Shown in pieces: positions 1-9,306 of a stretch of DNA of 64,000 nucleotides. How positions within the stretch are numbered: position 1 is the first letter of the stretch; the number at the start of each line of letters is the position of its first letter. The stretch comes from Methylobacter sp015476545 (GTDB taxonomy: Bacteria; Pseudomonadota; Gammaproteobacteria; Methylococcales; Methylomonadaceae): assembly GCF_052162025.1 (NCBI RefSeq), contig NZ_CP197401.1, forward strand, positions 1 through 64,000. Direction: 5' to 3'. The notes beneath the pieces are model-generated. The model ran no database searches, had not been told where the DNA came from, and saw nothing but the letters and a program-made list of their open reading frames with translations. Made by a program: the position numbers and the translations under genes.

Positions 1-1317
1 ATGAGCTCAATTTGGAATAACTGCCTTTCTAAACTTGAAAATGAAATCTCCAGCTCCGATTTCAGTACATGGATACGGCCGCTTCAGGCCATAGAAAGCG
101 ACGGGCACATCAAACTGCTGGCGCCTAACCGGTTCGTGCTGGATTGGGTCAAGCAGCATCATTTTGCCAAAATTGAAGAAACCATCCATGAGTTTTCCAA
201 TGGTACATTGAACCTGATTCTTGAAATCGGTTCCAAAAAATCGGCCGCACCTGCCGCCGCAACGATTGCCAAACCGGCCGAGACCAAAAAAGCCAGCCCC
301 AACTTTCTTAATAAAGCGTTCACGTTTGATAATTTTGTCGAAGGCAAATCCAATCAGTTGGCCAAGGCCGCATCGATCCAGGTGTCCGAAAACATCGGCA
401 AGGCTTATAACCCGTTGCTGATTTACGGCAGTTCGGGGTTGGGCAAAACCCATATGATGCATGCGATCGGCAATGCCGTTTTGCAAAAAAATCCGTCGGC
501 CACGATTGTTTATCTGCACTCGGAAAAATTCGTGCAGGACATGGTCAAGGCGCTGCAGCAAAATTCCATCAATACCTTTAAAGAATATTACCGCGGCGTT
601 GACGTGCTGCTGATCGACGATATTCAATTCTTCGCCGGCAAGGAACGCTCGCAGGAAGAGTTTTTCCACACCTTCAATACCTTGCTGGAAAAGAAACATC
701 AGGTCGTGCTGACCTGCGATAAATATCCGAAAGAGATTATCGGACTGGAAGACCGCTTGAAATCGCGGTTTGGCTGGGGACTGCCTGTTTCGATCGAACC
801 GCCGGACATGGAAACGCGCGCCGCTATCCTCATGAAGAAAGCCCATCTGGCGAATGTGGATCTGCCCCAGGAAGTCGCATTTTTTATCGCGAAAAGAATT
901 CCGTCCAATGTACGTGACCTGGAAGGCGCGTTAAGGCGTGTGATCGCCAATGCTCAATTCACGGGCCGCGAGATTACGACCGAATTCACCAAAGAGGCGC
1001 TGCATGACCTGATCTCTCTGCAGGACAAGCTGGTCAACATAGACAATATCCAAAAGACCGTGGCCGAATACTTCAAAATCCGCGTAGCCGATCTGTCGTC
1101 CAAAAACAGGCGGCAATCCATTACCCGGCCGCGGCAAATGGCCATGTGCCTGGCTCGGGAATTGACCTCGCACAGTTTTCCCGAGATCGGCGAGGCGTTC
1201 GGCGGCCGCGACCATACAACCGTCATGAATGCCTGCAAGCGCATCAGCGAACTCAAGGAAGCCGACAGCAAGGTTGCTGAAGACTATTCGAACCTGTTGA
1301 GAACTTTATCGCATTAA
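1..1317 (+). CDS. dnaA: Chromosomal replication initiator DnaA
   Basis: DnaA is the AAA+ ATPase that binds DnaA boxes and melts the chromosomal origin. The 438-residue protein has the expected domain order: an N-terminal DnaB/DiaA-interaction domain (about 1-75), a short Ala/Pro/Lys-rich linker (about 80-100), the AAA+ domain with Walker A GSSGLGKTH near residue 143 and Walker B VLLIDDI near 202, and a C-terminal DNA-binding domain with the DnaA signature GRDHTTVMNACKRI near 402. It is slightly shorter than the E. coli protein (467) because the linker is short. It begins at base 1, so its promoter and upstream region are outside the window. dnaN, recF and gyrB follow in the classical order. 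Identification is secure. Confidence 0.98.
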   Translation: MSSIWNNCLSKLENEISSSDFSTWIRPLQAIESDGHIKLLAPNRFVLDWVKQHHFAKIEETIHEFSNGTLNLILEIGSKKSAAPAAATIAKPAETKKASPNFLNKAFTFDNFVEGKSNQLAKAASIQVSENIGKAYNPLLIYGSSGLGKTHMMHAIGNAVLQKNPSATIVYLHSEKFVQDMVKALQQNSINTFKEYYRGVDVLLIDDIQFFAGKERSQEEFFHTFNTLLEKKHQVVLTCDKYPKEIIGLEDRLKSRFGWGLPVSIEPPDMETRAAILMKKAHLANVDLPQEVAFFIAKRIPSNVRDLEGALRRVIANAQFTGREITTEFTKEALHDLISLQDKLVNIDNIQKTVAEYFKIRVADLSSKNRRQSITRPRQMAMCLARELTSHSFPEIGEAFGGRDHTTVMNACKRISELKEADSKVAEDYSNLLRTLSH

Positions 1318-1499
1318 GCGTGAAAAAGTTGTGGATAAAAAAAGCCGTTATTAACAGGCCCGATTTAGCTACAGCCAGAACACATGCAGTTACAACTTTA
1401 ACCACATTGTTTTTAACAATCTAGCTCATTGATTTTTAAGGTAAAATACGAGTTTTCAACAGTGTTATACCGGCTAGTAACAACAAGAAAATTCTTTAT
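1318..1499. other. dnaA-dnaN intergenic region with a DnaA box
   Basis: This AT-rich spacer of about 180 bases contains TTGTGGATAA at 1329-1338, which on the minus strand is TTATCCACAA and matches the DnaA-box consensus. Further on there are AT-rich runs and a looser TAACCACATTG at about 1400. The dnaN promoter must lie here. One clear DnaA box is compatible with DnaA autoregulation of dnaA/dnaN or with part of an origin. It is not enough to call oriC, because the region upstream of dnaA is not visible. Confidence 0.5.
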
Positions 1500-2600
1500 A
1501 TGAACTTTATTATAAATAGAGAAGCACTTTTAACGCCCCTGCAGCAGATAGTCAGCGTCATCGAGAAAAGGCAAACCATGCCGATTCTTTCGAACGTCTT
1601 GCTGGTCATTGAAGATAATCGGCTGATCTTGACCGGTACCGATCTTGAAATTCAGATTGTGGCCAAAATCGAGATCGGCACTGCAACATCCGGCGCCATC
1701 ACGGTTCCGGCCAGAAAGTTCCTGGATATCTGCCGGTTATTGCCGAGCGGTGCTGAGATCAAGTTTGAGCAGGAAGACGATAAAGTCAAAATTCTGTCTA
1801 ACCGCAGCCGCTTTTCCTTGAGCTGTCTGCCGGCCGACAACTATCCAGAATTTGCCGAATCAGAGTTTGAGCACCAGTTTTTTATTAATGCCGGCAAATT
1901 TAAAAGAGCGCTGGAGAAAACGACCTTCTGCATGGCTAATCAGGATGTCCGTTATTACCTGAACGGCCTGCTGCTGCATATTTCTAACAGCAAATTGAAG
2001 CTGGTCGCTTCCGACGGCCATCGTTTGTCCATTTATGAAGATCAACTGGATCAGGCAACCGGCTATGAAGCGCGGATTATTCTGCCCAGAAAAGGCGTTC
2101 TGGAACTAGTCCGGTTGCTCGATGATCCTGATGCCGAGTTGAGAGTCGAATTTTCCGGCAACAATATCCGCATCTTTATCAAGAATCTGGTATTTTCAGC
2201 CAAATTGGTCGATTCAAAGTACCCCGATTTCAGCAAGGTTTTCCAGCAGTCGTTTTTTAACCAGATCCATATCCAGAAGCAGTCATTAAAAGAAGCCTTG
2301 ACCCGCGTTGCGATTCTGTCGAATGAAAAATTCAAAGGCGTCACGCTTGACATTGTGCCGGACAGTTTAAGAATCAGCACACACAATCCCGAGCATGATG
2401 AAGCCGAGGAAGAGCTTTTTATTGAATACACGGGCGAACCTTTGTCGATCGCTTTCAATGCCCAATATTTACTGGACGCCGTTTCAAATCTGGACTCCGA
2501 ATTGGCGGTACTGACCATCGCCAGCAATGCCAGCACCTGCTTCATCGATGAGCCCAACGATACGTCGTACAAATTCATCGTCATGCCGATGAGACTGTAA
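1500..2600 (+). CDS. dnaN: DNA polymerase III beta subunit (sliding clamp)
   Basis: DnaN is the ring-shaped processivity clamp that tethers DNA polymerase III and repair enzymes to DNA. The 366 residues equal the E. coli length and can be read as three successive clamp folds of about 120 residues each. Typical clamp segments are visible, such as QTMPILSNVLL near the N-terminus, SDGHRLS in the middle, and the conserved C-terminal end FIVMPMRL. The gene lies between dnaA and recF, 8 bases upstream of recF, consistent with a dnaA-dnaN-recF-gyrB transcription unit. The ATG start at 1500 fits the N-terminus of the family (MNFIINREALL). Confidence 0.98.
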   Translation: MNFIINREALLTPLQQIVSVIEKRQTMPILSNVLLVIEDNRLILTGTDLEIQIVAKIEIGTATSGAITVPARKFLDICRLLPSGAEIKFEQEDDKVKILSNRSRFSLSCLPADNYPEFAESEFEHQFFINAGKFKRALEKTTFCMANQDVRYYLNGLLLHISNSKLKLVASDGHRLSIYEDQLDQATGYEARIILPRKGVLELVRLLDDPDAELRVEFSGNNIRIFIKNLVFSAKLVDSKYPDFSKVFQQSFFNQIHIQKQSLKEALTRVAILSNEKFKGVTLDIVPDSLRISTHNPEHDEAEEELFIEYTGEPLSIAFNAQYLLDAVSNLDSELAVLTIASNASTCFIDEPNDTSYKFIVMPMRL

Positions 2601-2608
2601 TATTACGA

Positions 2609-3685
2609 ATGAGCTTGCTGAAACTGGATATTTACCATGTCAGAAATATCCGACGGGAATCTATCAGGCCTTCTCCAGCAATCAACTTTATTGTTGGAGA
2701 AAACGCCAGCGGCAAAAGCTCACTGATAGAAGCTATCTTCATTCTGGGCCGGGCCAGGTCTTTTCGTTCCGTATCGATCAAACCCGTCATCAGTTTGAAT
2801 CAGCAGGATTTAATCGTTTCCGCCCAAGCCTTACAGCCGGATGGCAGTCATCGACACCTGGGCATTCGGCTGGACGGAAAAGATTTTGAAATTCGGGTCA
2901 ATCATCAATCTTTGCCAAAGAAATCAGATTTAGCCTACGCGCTGCCTCTGCAATTGATCCACCCGAAGAGTTATGAACTGCTCGATGCCGGCCCGCAAGT
3001 CAGACGCGAATTTATCGACTGGGGCGTTTTCAATGATCAGAATAATTTTTTACCAGCCTGGCGCAAATTCAAAAAAGCGTTGTCTCAACGTAATCACTTG
3101 CTAAAAACGAAGCATCTCGAACAAATCAATGTTTGGGATAAAGAAGTGGTTTATTACGGTACAATAGTCAATGACTGCCGCCAGCAGTACCTACAGAAGT
3201 TCAAGCCTGTCTTTATTGAAATTCTCAACCGATTTCTCGACATTGGTCATATAGACATCACGCTTTTATCGGGCTGGGATTGCGCCAAGCCGTTTCAGCA
3301 GGTTTTAACCGAGGATAGGGATAAAGATCTGCGTTATGGCTTCACCCACAGCGGGCCCCATCGCGCCGATTTTCAGCTGATGGTTAATGACAGGCTGGCG
3401 AGAGATTTTGTTTCACGTGGGCAGTTGAAATTATTGGTACTGAGCTTAAAGCTTGCACAGGTTCAGTTGCTGGCCAATGAGCGCGGCAATATCGGCTGCA
3501 TTTTAATCGATGATTTTGCGGCCGAGCTGGATGTGGTTAACCGGGCTAAACTGCTGGCTTATCTGGCTGAATTGCAATGCCAGGTTTTTATCACAGCCAC
3601 CGAACAGGCTGACCTTGGCGAATTGAGCCGGTTGAAAGAATATAAAATGTTCCACGTGGAACATGGATATATAAAACCCTTGTAA
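2609..3685 (+). CDS. recF: DNA replication and repair protein RecF
   Basis: RecF is an SMC/ABC-type ATPase that helps RecO and RecR load RecA at single-strand gaps. The 358-residue protein shows Walker A GENASGKSSLIEA near residue 30, the conserved FVSRGQLK ABC-signature-like segment, and Walker B ILIDDFAAELD near the C-terminus. Length is normal (E. coli 357). It begins 8 bases after dnaN. Its 3' end overlaps a parS site, so the last codons (MFHVEHGY) are read through a ParB-binding sequence. That is an unusual constraint on a coding end. Confidence 0.97.
   Translation: MSLLKLDIYHVRNIRRESIRPSPAINFIVGENASGKSSLIEAIFILGRARSFRSVSIKPVISLNQQDLIVSAQALQPDGSHRHLGIRLDGKDFEIRVNHQSLPKKSDLAYALPLQLIHPKSYELLDAGPQVRREFIDWGVFNDQNNFLPAWRKFKKALSQRNHLLKTKHLEQINVWDKEVVYYGTIVNDCRQQYLQKFKPVFIEILNRFLDIGHIDITLLSGWDCAKPFQQVLTEDRDKDLRYGFTHSGPHRADFQLMVNDRLARDFVSRGQLKLLVLSLKLAQVQLLANERGNIGCILIDDFAAELDVVNRAKLLAYLAELQCQVFITATEQADLGELSRLKEYKMFHVEHGYIKPL
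3648..3663. promoter_or_regulatory. parS: parS centromere-like site 1
   Basis: TGTTCCACGTGGAACA is a perfect 16-bp palindrome and matches the chromosomal parS consensus TGTTNCACGTGGAACA bound by ParB. It lies inside the last codons of recF. The cognate parA and parB genes are in this same window at 39205 and 40532. Confidence 0.93.
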
Positions 3686-3701
3686 TGTTTCACGTGGAAC
3701 A
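3686..3701. promoter_or_regulatory. parS: parS centromere-like site 2
   Basis: TGTTTCACGTGGAACA matches the parS consensus and lies 22 bases beyond the first site, in the recF-gyrB spacer just upstream of gyrB. Two sites so close together should act as one ParB nucleation point near the origin. Confidence 0.93.
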
Positions 3702-3731
3702 TTACGGCAACACTAGAAAGCGGACAACTAC

Positions 3732-6146
3732 ATGAGTAACCCTAACAATCAATACGACAGTTCCAACATTCAAGTTTTAAAAGGGCTGGATGCAGTCAGA
3801 AAACGGCCGGGCATGTATATTGGCGATACCGATGACGGCTCCGGCCTGCATCATATGGTTTTCGAGGTCGTCGACAACTCCATCGACGAAGCGTTAGCCG
3901 GTTACTGCAAGGAAGTCCGTGTAATTATTCATAATAACGGTTCGGTTTCGGTAGCTGATGACGGCCGCGGCATTCCAGTCGATATCCACGAGGAAGAGGG
4001 CAGGTCGGCGGCAGAAGTGATCATGACCGTGCTGCATGCGGGCGGCAAGTTCGATGACAATGCCTATAAAGTGTCGGGCGGTCTGCACGGCGTCGGCGTC
4101 TCGGTCGTGAACGCCTTGTCGGAGGAGCTGAATCTGGAAATCCGCAAGAACGGCCTGCTGCATAAACAAAAATACATCATGGGCGAGCCGGTGGCGCCTC
4201 TGGAAGCCGTAGGACCAGCCGAAGGCACGGGCACTCTGATCAACTTCAAACCCAGCGGCCAGACGTTCAGCGATGTGGAGTTCCACTACGATATTCTGGC
4301 GAAAAGACTCCGGGAGCTGTCATTCCTGAATTCAGGCGTGCGCATCAGCCTGGAAGACGAACGTACCGACAAGAGCGATGTTTTCGAGTTTGAAGGCGGC
4401 ATCAGCGCCTTTGTCGAGCATCTGAACAAGAACAAAACGCCGCTGTTTCCCGAAGTGTTTCATTTCGTCGCGGAAAAAGACGGCGTCACCGTCGAAGTGG
4501 CGATGCAGTGGAATGATTCCTATCAGGAAAACGTGTTCTGCTATACCAACAATATCCCGCAACGCGATGGCGGCACGCATTTGGCCGGTTTCAGAAGCGC
4601 GCTGACGCGCACGATCAATCAATACATCGAATCCAGCGGTCTGGCGAAAAAAGAGAAAGTTGCCACGACCGGCGACGACGCGCGGGAAGGCTTGACGGCC
4701 GTGCTGTCCGTCAAGGTGCCGGACCCGAAGTTTTCATCTCAAACCAAGGACAAGCTGGTTTCGTCGGAAGTCAAACCGCTGGTTGAATCGACCATGAACG
4801 AGAAATTGCAGGAATTCCTGCTGGAGCGGCCGCAAATCGCCAAAGCCATCGCCGGCAAAATCGTCGATGCGGCCCGGGCCAGGGAAGCCGCCCGCAAGGC
4901 GCGCGAAATGACGCGGCGCAAAACCACGCTGGACATCGCCGGCCTGCCGGGCAAACTGGCCGACTGCCAGGAAAAAGACCCGGCCCTGTCCGAACTGTTC
5001 ATCGTGGAAGGGGACTCGGCCGGCGGTTCGGCCAAACAGGGCAGGGACCGCAGGACTCAGGCCATCCTGCCGCTGAAAGGCAAGATTTTGAATGTCGAGA
5101 AAGCGCGTTTCGACAAAATGATTTCGTCCGAGGAAGTCGGCACGCTGATCACGGCGCTAGGCTGCGGCATCGGCAAGGACGAATACAATCTGGCCAAGCT
5201 GCGCTACCACCGCATCATCATCATGACCGATGCCGACGTCGACGGTTCGCACATCCGTACCCTGCTGCTGACGTTCTTCTATCGGCAACTGCCTGAAATC
5301 GTCGAGAAAGGCTATATCTATATCGCCCAGCCGCCGCTGTACAAAGTCAAAAAAGGCAAGCAGGAGCATTATGTCAAAGACGATGCGCAATTGAATGAAT
5401 ACCTGATCCAGCTGGCGCTCGATAAGGCGCAACTGTTTACCGATGCCTCGGCGCCGCCGATTCAAGGCCAGGGCCTGGAAAAACTGGCCCGCGAGTTTAC
5501 CGGCGTGGTCAGCACGATCAATCGCCTGTTCAGACGTTACGACGACAGTTTCCTGGAACAGCTGTCCGTTATAGGTGTTCTGGATGATGAGATCAAACAA
5601 GACCAGCAAAAGCTTGCGGCCTGGTTTGCGGACATGGAACGCCGGCTGAATCAAAATGCCGGCGAAGCGCTGTTCTCGATTGAGATCGACTACAAGAGCG
5701 GCAATGATTTCTCAGTCATCGTCAATAAGCGTCAGCACGGCATCACTAAAACCTTTATCGTGCAGGCGGCGTTCTTTGTCGGCAAGGACTACAAGCAGAT
5801 CGCGCAATATGCGCAGGACACGGCCGGCATGTTCGGCGAGCATTCCTTTATTCAGATGGGCGAACGGCAGCAGCATGTCGGCAGCTTCAAGGAAGCGTTC
5901 GAATGGATGATGCGGGAAGTCAAGAAAGGCCAGCATATTCAACGCTACAAAGGCTTGGGCGAAATGAACCCGGAACAGCTCTGGGAAACCACACTCGATG
6001 CCAATAACCGCAGGCTGCTGCAGGTCAGGATCGAGGATGTGATTGCCGCCGATGAGATTTTCACCACGTTGATGGGCGATGTGGTCGAGCCGCGCAGAGA
6101 TTTCATTGTGAAGAATGCGTTGGATGTGACTAACCTGGATGTTTAG
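3732..6146 (+). CDS. gyrB: DNA gyrase subunit B
   Basis: GyrB is the ATPase and TOPRIM subunit of gyrase, which introduces negative supercoils. The 804 residues equal the E. coli length. The GHKL ATPase N-terminus shows EVVDNSIDEALAG, DDGRGIPVD and GLHGVGVSVVNALS. The transducer segment carries QTKDKLVSSEV. The TOPRIM domain has EGDSAGGSAKQGRDR and DADVDGSHIRTLLLTFF. The GyrA-interacting tail has QRYKGLGEMNPEQLWETT. The length includes the roughly 170-residue insert found in most proteobacterial GyrB. The start ATG follows a parS site. Two hairpins lie downstream, before the accessory gap. Confidence 0.98.
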   Translation: MSNPNNQYDSSNIQVLKGLDAVRKRPGMYIGDTDDGSGLHHMVFEVVDNSIDEALAGYCKEVRVIIHNNGSVSVADDGRGIPVDIHEEEGRSAAEVIMTVLHAGGKFDDNAYKVSGGLHGVGVSVVNALSEELNLEIRKNGLLHKQKYIMGEPVAPLEAVGPAEGTGTLINFKPSGQTFSDVEFHYDILAKRLRELSFLNSGVRISLEDERTDKSDVFEFEGGISAFVEHLNKNKTPLFPEVFHFVAEKDGVTVEVAMQWNDSYQENVFCYTNNIPQRDGGTHLAGFRSALTRTINQYIESSGLAKKEKVATTGDDAREGLTAVLSVKVPDPKFSSQTKDKLVSSEVKPLVESTMNEKLQEFLLERPQIAKAIAGKIVDAARAREAARKAREMTRRKTTLDIAGLPGKLADCQEKDPALSELFIVEGDSAGGSAKQGRDRRTQAILPLKGKILNVEKARFDKMISSEEVGTLITALGCGIGKDEYNLAKLRYHRIIIMTDADVDGSHIRTLLLTFFYRQLPEIVEKGYIYIAQPPLYKVKKGKQEHYVKDDAQLNEYLIQLALDKAQLFTDASAPPIQGQGLEKLAREFTGVVSTINRLFRRYDDSFLEQLSVIGVLDDEIKQDQQKLAAWFADMERRLNQNAGEALFSIEIDYKSGNDFSVIVNKRQHGITKTFIVQAAFFVGKDYKQIAQYAQDTAGMFGEHSFIQMGERQQHVGSFKEAFEWMMREVKKGQHIQRYKGLGEMNPEQLWETTLDANNRRLLQVRIEDVIAADEIFTTLMGDVVEPRRDFIVKNALDVTNLDV

Positions 6147-6187
6147 TTATATTATTTTTCTGAAATAACTACTCAGTAGTGATAGAT

Positions 6188-6235
6188 ATAGAACATGGAT
6201 GGCATAGATAAGACGGGTTTTTGTCCGTGTTCTAT
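6188..6235 (+). terminator. Possible gyrB terminator hairpin
   Basis: An 11-base arm ATAGAACATGG at 6188-6198 pairs, with one mismatch, with CCGTGTTCTAT at 6225-6235. There is no strong T-run after it, so termination is uncertain. Confidence 0.35.
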
Positions 6236-6287
6236 TGCTTGAACTTAACATACGTTGAGTAATGACTAAGTAAATTGAATTAGACTT

Positions 6288-6317
6288 AACAACTACCCGC
6301 TTGAGCGGGTAGTTGTT
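6288..6317. terminator. Perfect 13-bp hairpin downstream of gyrB
   Basis: AACAACTACCCGC at 6288-6300 pairs perfectly with GCGGGTAGTTGTT at 6305-6317 around a TTGA loop. It is the more convincing end of the gyrB transcript, although only a weak AT tract follows. From 6318 to 6741 no gene, RNA or clear repeat was recognised apart from the ribosome-binding site of the next gene. Confidence 0.6.
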
Positions 6318-6741
6318 AATTTATAGGTAATGAAAAACGGGTTTTACTAATAAACACGGAAAAATTCGTGTAATAATTTTCTATCGGAAACACCAGTTCT
6401 TGCTACCGCTCGAACCGGTTTATTCCGGCCTACTAGACTGGCTAACGCCACTGTTTCCAGAACATTTATCTTTTCAAGATAAATTCTCCATATTTCCCAT
6501 TTCGTGATCAGACCCCAATATCGCTACCGCTTTCTATGACAACGCCATTAGCCTGGAGCGCATCTTAAACTATCAAAGCATCAAGCATTGAACACCCCTG
6601 ATCGGAACTTGATGCAGCGAAGCCGATCATAGAAATTAGAAAAAAGCGTTTATTTTTCCTAAATTTAAACTCTGCGAGGCTCAGATTCTGCCCAAGCGGA
6701 GGATGAGCGCCATGGACAGGTCCAAGCCCGAAGGAGGAATC

Positions 6742-9276
6742 ATGCAGTACTCGACGCGGCAAAGGGACAGGAAGCCGGGCTCCCGCGGCCGGTTTCTGGG
6801 TTTATGGTACTTTTTCCTGGGGCTGCTGGCCTTCCAGGGGACGGTCGCGCTTGCTTCGCCCAAGCATGGCGGCGAGCCGCAAGTGAGCAGAAAGCTCATT
6901 CATCCGAGCGTGCCCTTCATCACGAACCAGGGGCAGACCGACGAGCGGGTGAGATTCTATGCGGGGGTCGATGGCGGCACTGTTTATGTCACCCGGATCG
7001 GCGAGATCGTGTACGACCTCCCGAAGGTGTCCGGCAAGGCTGGGATGACGGGTTGGTTCCTGAAGGAGGCGTTCGTCGGCGGTGCCGCCGCCTTGGTGGA
7101 AGGTGCAGAGAAAGCCCCAACCGAGGTGAACTATCTGATCGGGAGTGAGGAGTCCGCCTGGAGAGCGAACGTCCCGACTTACGGTCGCGTGACCTTCGGT
7201 GAAGTGTATGAGGGGATCGAGGTCGAGCTGAGAGCGGCGCACGCAACCGTCGAGAAACTCTTCCGCGTCAAGCCCGGCGCGAGGCCCAAGAAGATCGGAG
7301 TGAGCATCTCTGGCGCGACGTTCCTCCGGGTGAACGACAAGGGCGAACTCGAGGTCGGTACGGGGCTTGGCACGGTCGTCTTCAGCAGGCCGAAGGCCTA
7401 CCAGACGGTCGCGGGCCGCGCACACCCTGTGGAGGTCGCCTATGCGGTCGATGGGACGAACTACCGCTTTGACGTGGGGCAGTACGACCGGACGAAGGAC
7501 CTCGTGATCGACCCCTTGATCCAACGCACCTACCTCGGGGGATCAGGAGGGGACCGCGTCACCGCCTCAGTCGCTTCGGCGTCGAGCGTGCTTGTAGCGG
7601 GGACTACCGATTCGACGGACTTTCCAGGGACGGCGGGAGGGGTTCGGCCTGTCCTGGCGGGTCCGAGCGACGGCTTCGTCGCTCTCCTCAGTTCGGACTT
7701 GAAGACGATCATCCAGACGACGTATCTAGGGGGGACCAGCGACGACTCCGTGAGCGGTCTCGCGGTTTCGGAAGCCGGCATCTACGCCACAGGTTCGACG
7801 ACATCGACGGACTTTCCGGGAACGACCGGAGGCGCCCGACCGGAGAACGCGGGGGGCAAAGACGCGTTTGCTGCGCTCCTTACCTCGAACTTGAAGGCGT
7901 TGACTCAAGCGACCTACTTCGGAGGCACCGACGAGGACGCCGCCAGCAGCGTGGCTCTTTTTGGGGGCGCCTATGCCGTGTTCGTGGCGGGCCGGACGGC
8001 CTCGCACGATCTCGTCGGGACCCTCGACAGCGCTCAGCCGCTGAACGGGGACCCGGTCATCCGCCCTGTCGGCCAGAACACGAACGACGGCTTCATCGCC
8101 GCGTTCTCCGCTGATCTGAAGAGCCTGACGCAGGCGACGTACCTGGGAGGTCGCTCCTCCGATTCCATCAACGCCATCGCGGTCTCGGCGGGGTTTGTCT
8201 ACGCGACAGGGGAAACCGTCTCGACAGACTTTCCGAAGGCAGCGGGAGGCGCTCAGGAGATCCATTATCCCGACGGCCAGTCCGACGCCTTTGTGGCGCT
8301 CCTGACCAGCAGTTTGACCACGCACGTGCGGGCCACCTACCTCGGGGGGCTTGGCCAGGACATCGCGCACGCCATAGCCGTTTCAGGGCCGGACGTGTTC
8401 GTCGCCGGAGAGACCACTGCCTCGAGCTTCCCCGGAACGCTGGGAGGGCTCCAACCGACGTTCGGAGGGGCCGCGGACGGCTTTGTGGCTCGTCTCAACT
8501 CCAGCCTGGCGAACGTGATCCAGGCGAGCTACGTGGGCGCCAGCGGCGTCGACCGGGTGCTCGCCCTGGGCGTCGGCGGCTCGTTCTTCGGGCCGGTCGT
8601 CAACGTGGCGGGATCGCTCGATACGGACCCGGGCGGGATCGCCGGTCCCGATGCCTTTCTGTGGGTCCTCAGGTACGACCTGAAGGCCTTCGCTGAAAGC
8701 TTTCCAACCGCGAACCCGGCGGTCCGCACGCTCTCGGCTTTCTATTCCTTTGGATCGTCCGACGTCGCGACTGCCCTCGCCGTTCCGCCGTCCATCTCGG
8801 GGTTCAACGTGTATCTGGCGGGCGAGATCCCACCGAGCAACAACGACCAGCCGGGAGCCGCTCAGCCGAGGCACGGCGGTGGCGCCAGCGATGGGTTCGT
8901 TGCTAAGCTCGTCCTCGTCAGCGACTACTCCTTCTCGCCCCTTCCTACGATCAACGTCACCCCGGGCGGACAGGGCCTGGCGACGGTGACGGTGAACTCG
9001 CTGAACGGGTTCACGGGAGAGGCCGTGAAGCTCGGGATCTTTGCCCAGCCGACCGGAGGAGCGCTGCCGGCTGGCTTCACGGCGCCCGGTTTTCCCCAGG
9101 ACATCGGCTCCCTCCCGCCCAATGGGTCCTTCTTTTTCACGCTTACCATCGGTGTCGCGTCCACCGTCACGCCCGGCACGTACACGCTGTGGATCATCGG
9201 GTTTCCGGGAACCTCGGTCGCGCACGCGGCCCGCGTGACCGTGAACGTCGTCAACACGATCCCCAGCACTATGTAG
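6742..9276 (+). CDS. Secreted SBBP-repeat beta-propeller protein, probably foreign
   Basis: This 844-residue protein starts at the ATG at 6742, preceded by AAGGAGGA 5 bases upstream. An earlier in-frame ATG at 6703 lacks such a site. An N-terminal membrane or signal segment (about residues 18-38) is followed by a domain common at the front of SBBP proteins (about 50-250). At least six repeats follow, built on T/SYLGGxxxD, FPGTxGG and DGFVALLSS, typical of SBBP seven-bladed beta-propeller proteins. A C-terminal Ig-like region (about 730-844) contains VTPGGQGLATVTVNS. Function is unknown; the family is extracellular. The gene is much richer in G+C, with a different codon style from its neighbours, and is followed directly by an IS6-type remnant. 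Recent horizontal acquisition is therefore likely. Confidence 0.85.
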   Translation: MQYSTRQRDRKPGSRGRFLGLWYFFLGLLAFQGTVALASPKHGGEPQVSRKLIHPSVPFITNQGQTDERVRFYAGVDGGTVYVTRIGEIVYDLPKVSGKAGMTGWFLKEAFVGGAAALVEGAEKAPTEVNYLIGSEESAWRANVPTYGRVTFGEVYEGIEVELRAAHATVEKLFRVKPGARPKKIGVSISGATFLRVNDKGELEVGTGLGTVVFSRPKAYQTVAGRAHPVEVAYAVDGTNYRFDVGQYDRTKDLVIDPLIQRTYLGGSGGDRVTASVASASSVLVAGTTDSTDFPGTAGGVRPVLAGPSDGFVALLSSDLKTIIQTTYLGGTSDDSVSGLAVSEAGIYATGSTTSTDFPGTTGGARPENAGGKDAFAALLTSNLKALTQATYFGGTDEDAASSVALFGGAYAVFVAGRTASHDLVGTLDSAQPLNGDPVIRPVGQNTNDGFIAAFSADLKSLTQATYLGGRSSDSINAIAVSAGFVYATGETVSTDFPKAAGGAQEIHYPDGQSDAFVALLTSSLTTHVRATYLGGLGQDIAHAIAVSGPDVFVAGETTASSFPGTLGGLQPTFGGAADGFVARLNSSLANVIQASYVGASGVDRVLALGVGGSFFGPVVNVAGSLDTDPGGIAGPDAFLWVLRYDLKAFAESFPTANPAVRTLSAFYSFGSSDVATALAVPPSISGFNVYLAGEIPPSNNDQPGAAQPRHGGGASDGFVAKLVLVSDYSFSPLPTINVTPGGQGLATVTVNSLNGFTGEAVKLGIFAQPTGGALPAGFTAPGFPQDIGSLPPNGSFFFTLTIGVASTVTPGTYTLWIIGFPGTSVAHAARVTVNVVNTIPSTM

Positions 9277-9306
9277 ACGATCAGCACGCTCCAGGAGAGG
9301 AGCGAC

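Noticed and set aside
7..846. 279-residue open frame antisense to dnaA
   Set aside because: Shadow frame of a secure gene with no ribosome-binding site or family features.
3409..3424. TGTTTCACGTGGGCAG inside recF as a third parS site
   Set aside because: It matches only the left 12 of 16 bases and codes the conserved RecF segment FVSRGQ, which explains the similarity.
6318..6700. Possible transposase remnant in the gyrB-SBBP spacer
   Set aside because: Short frames resemble no known transposase and no terminal repeats were found.
8383..9225. Long minus-strand frames across the SBBP gene (also 7726-8370 and 6802-7524)
   Set aside because: High G+C makes all frames open; only the plus-strand frame has a signal peptide, repeats and a ribosome-binding site.
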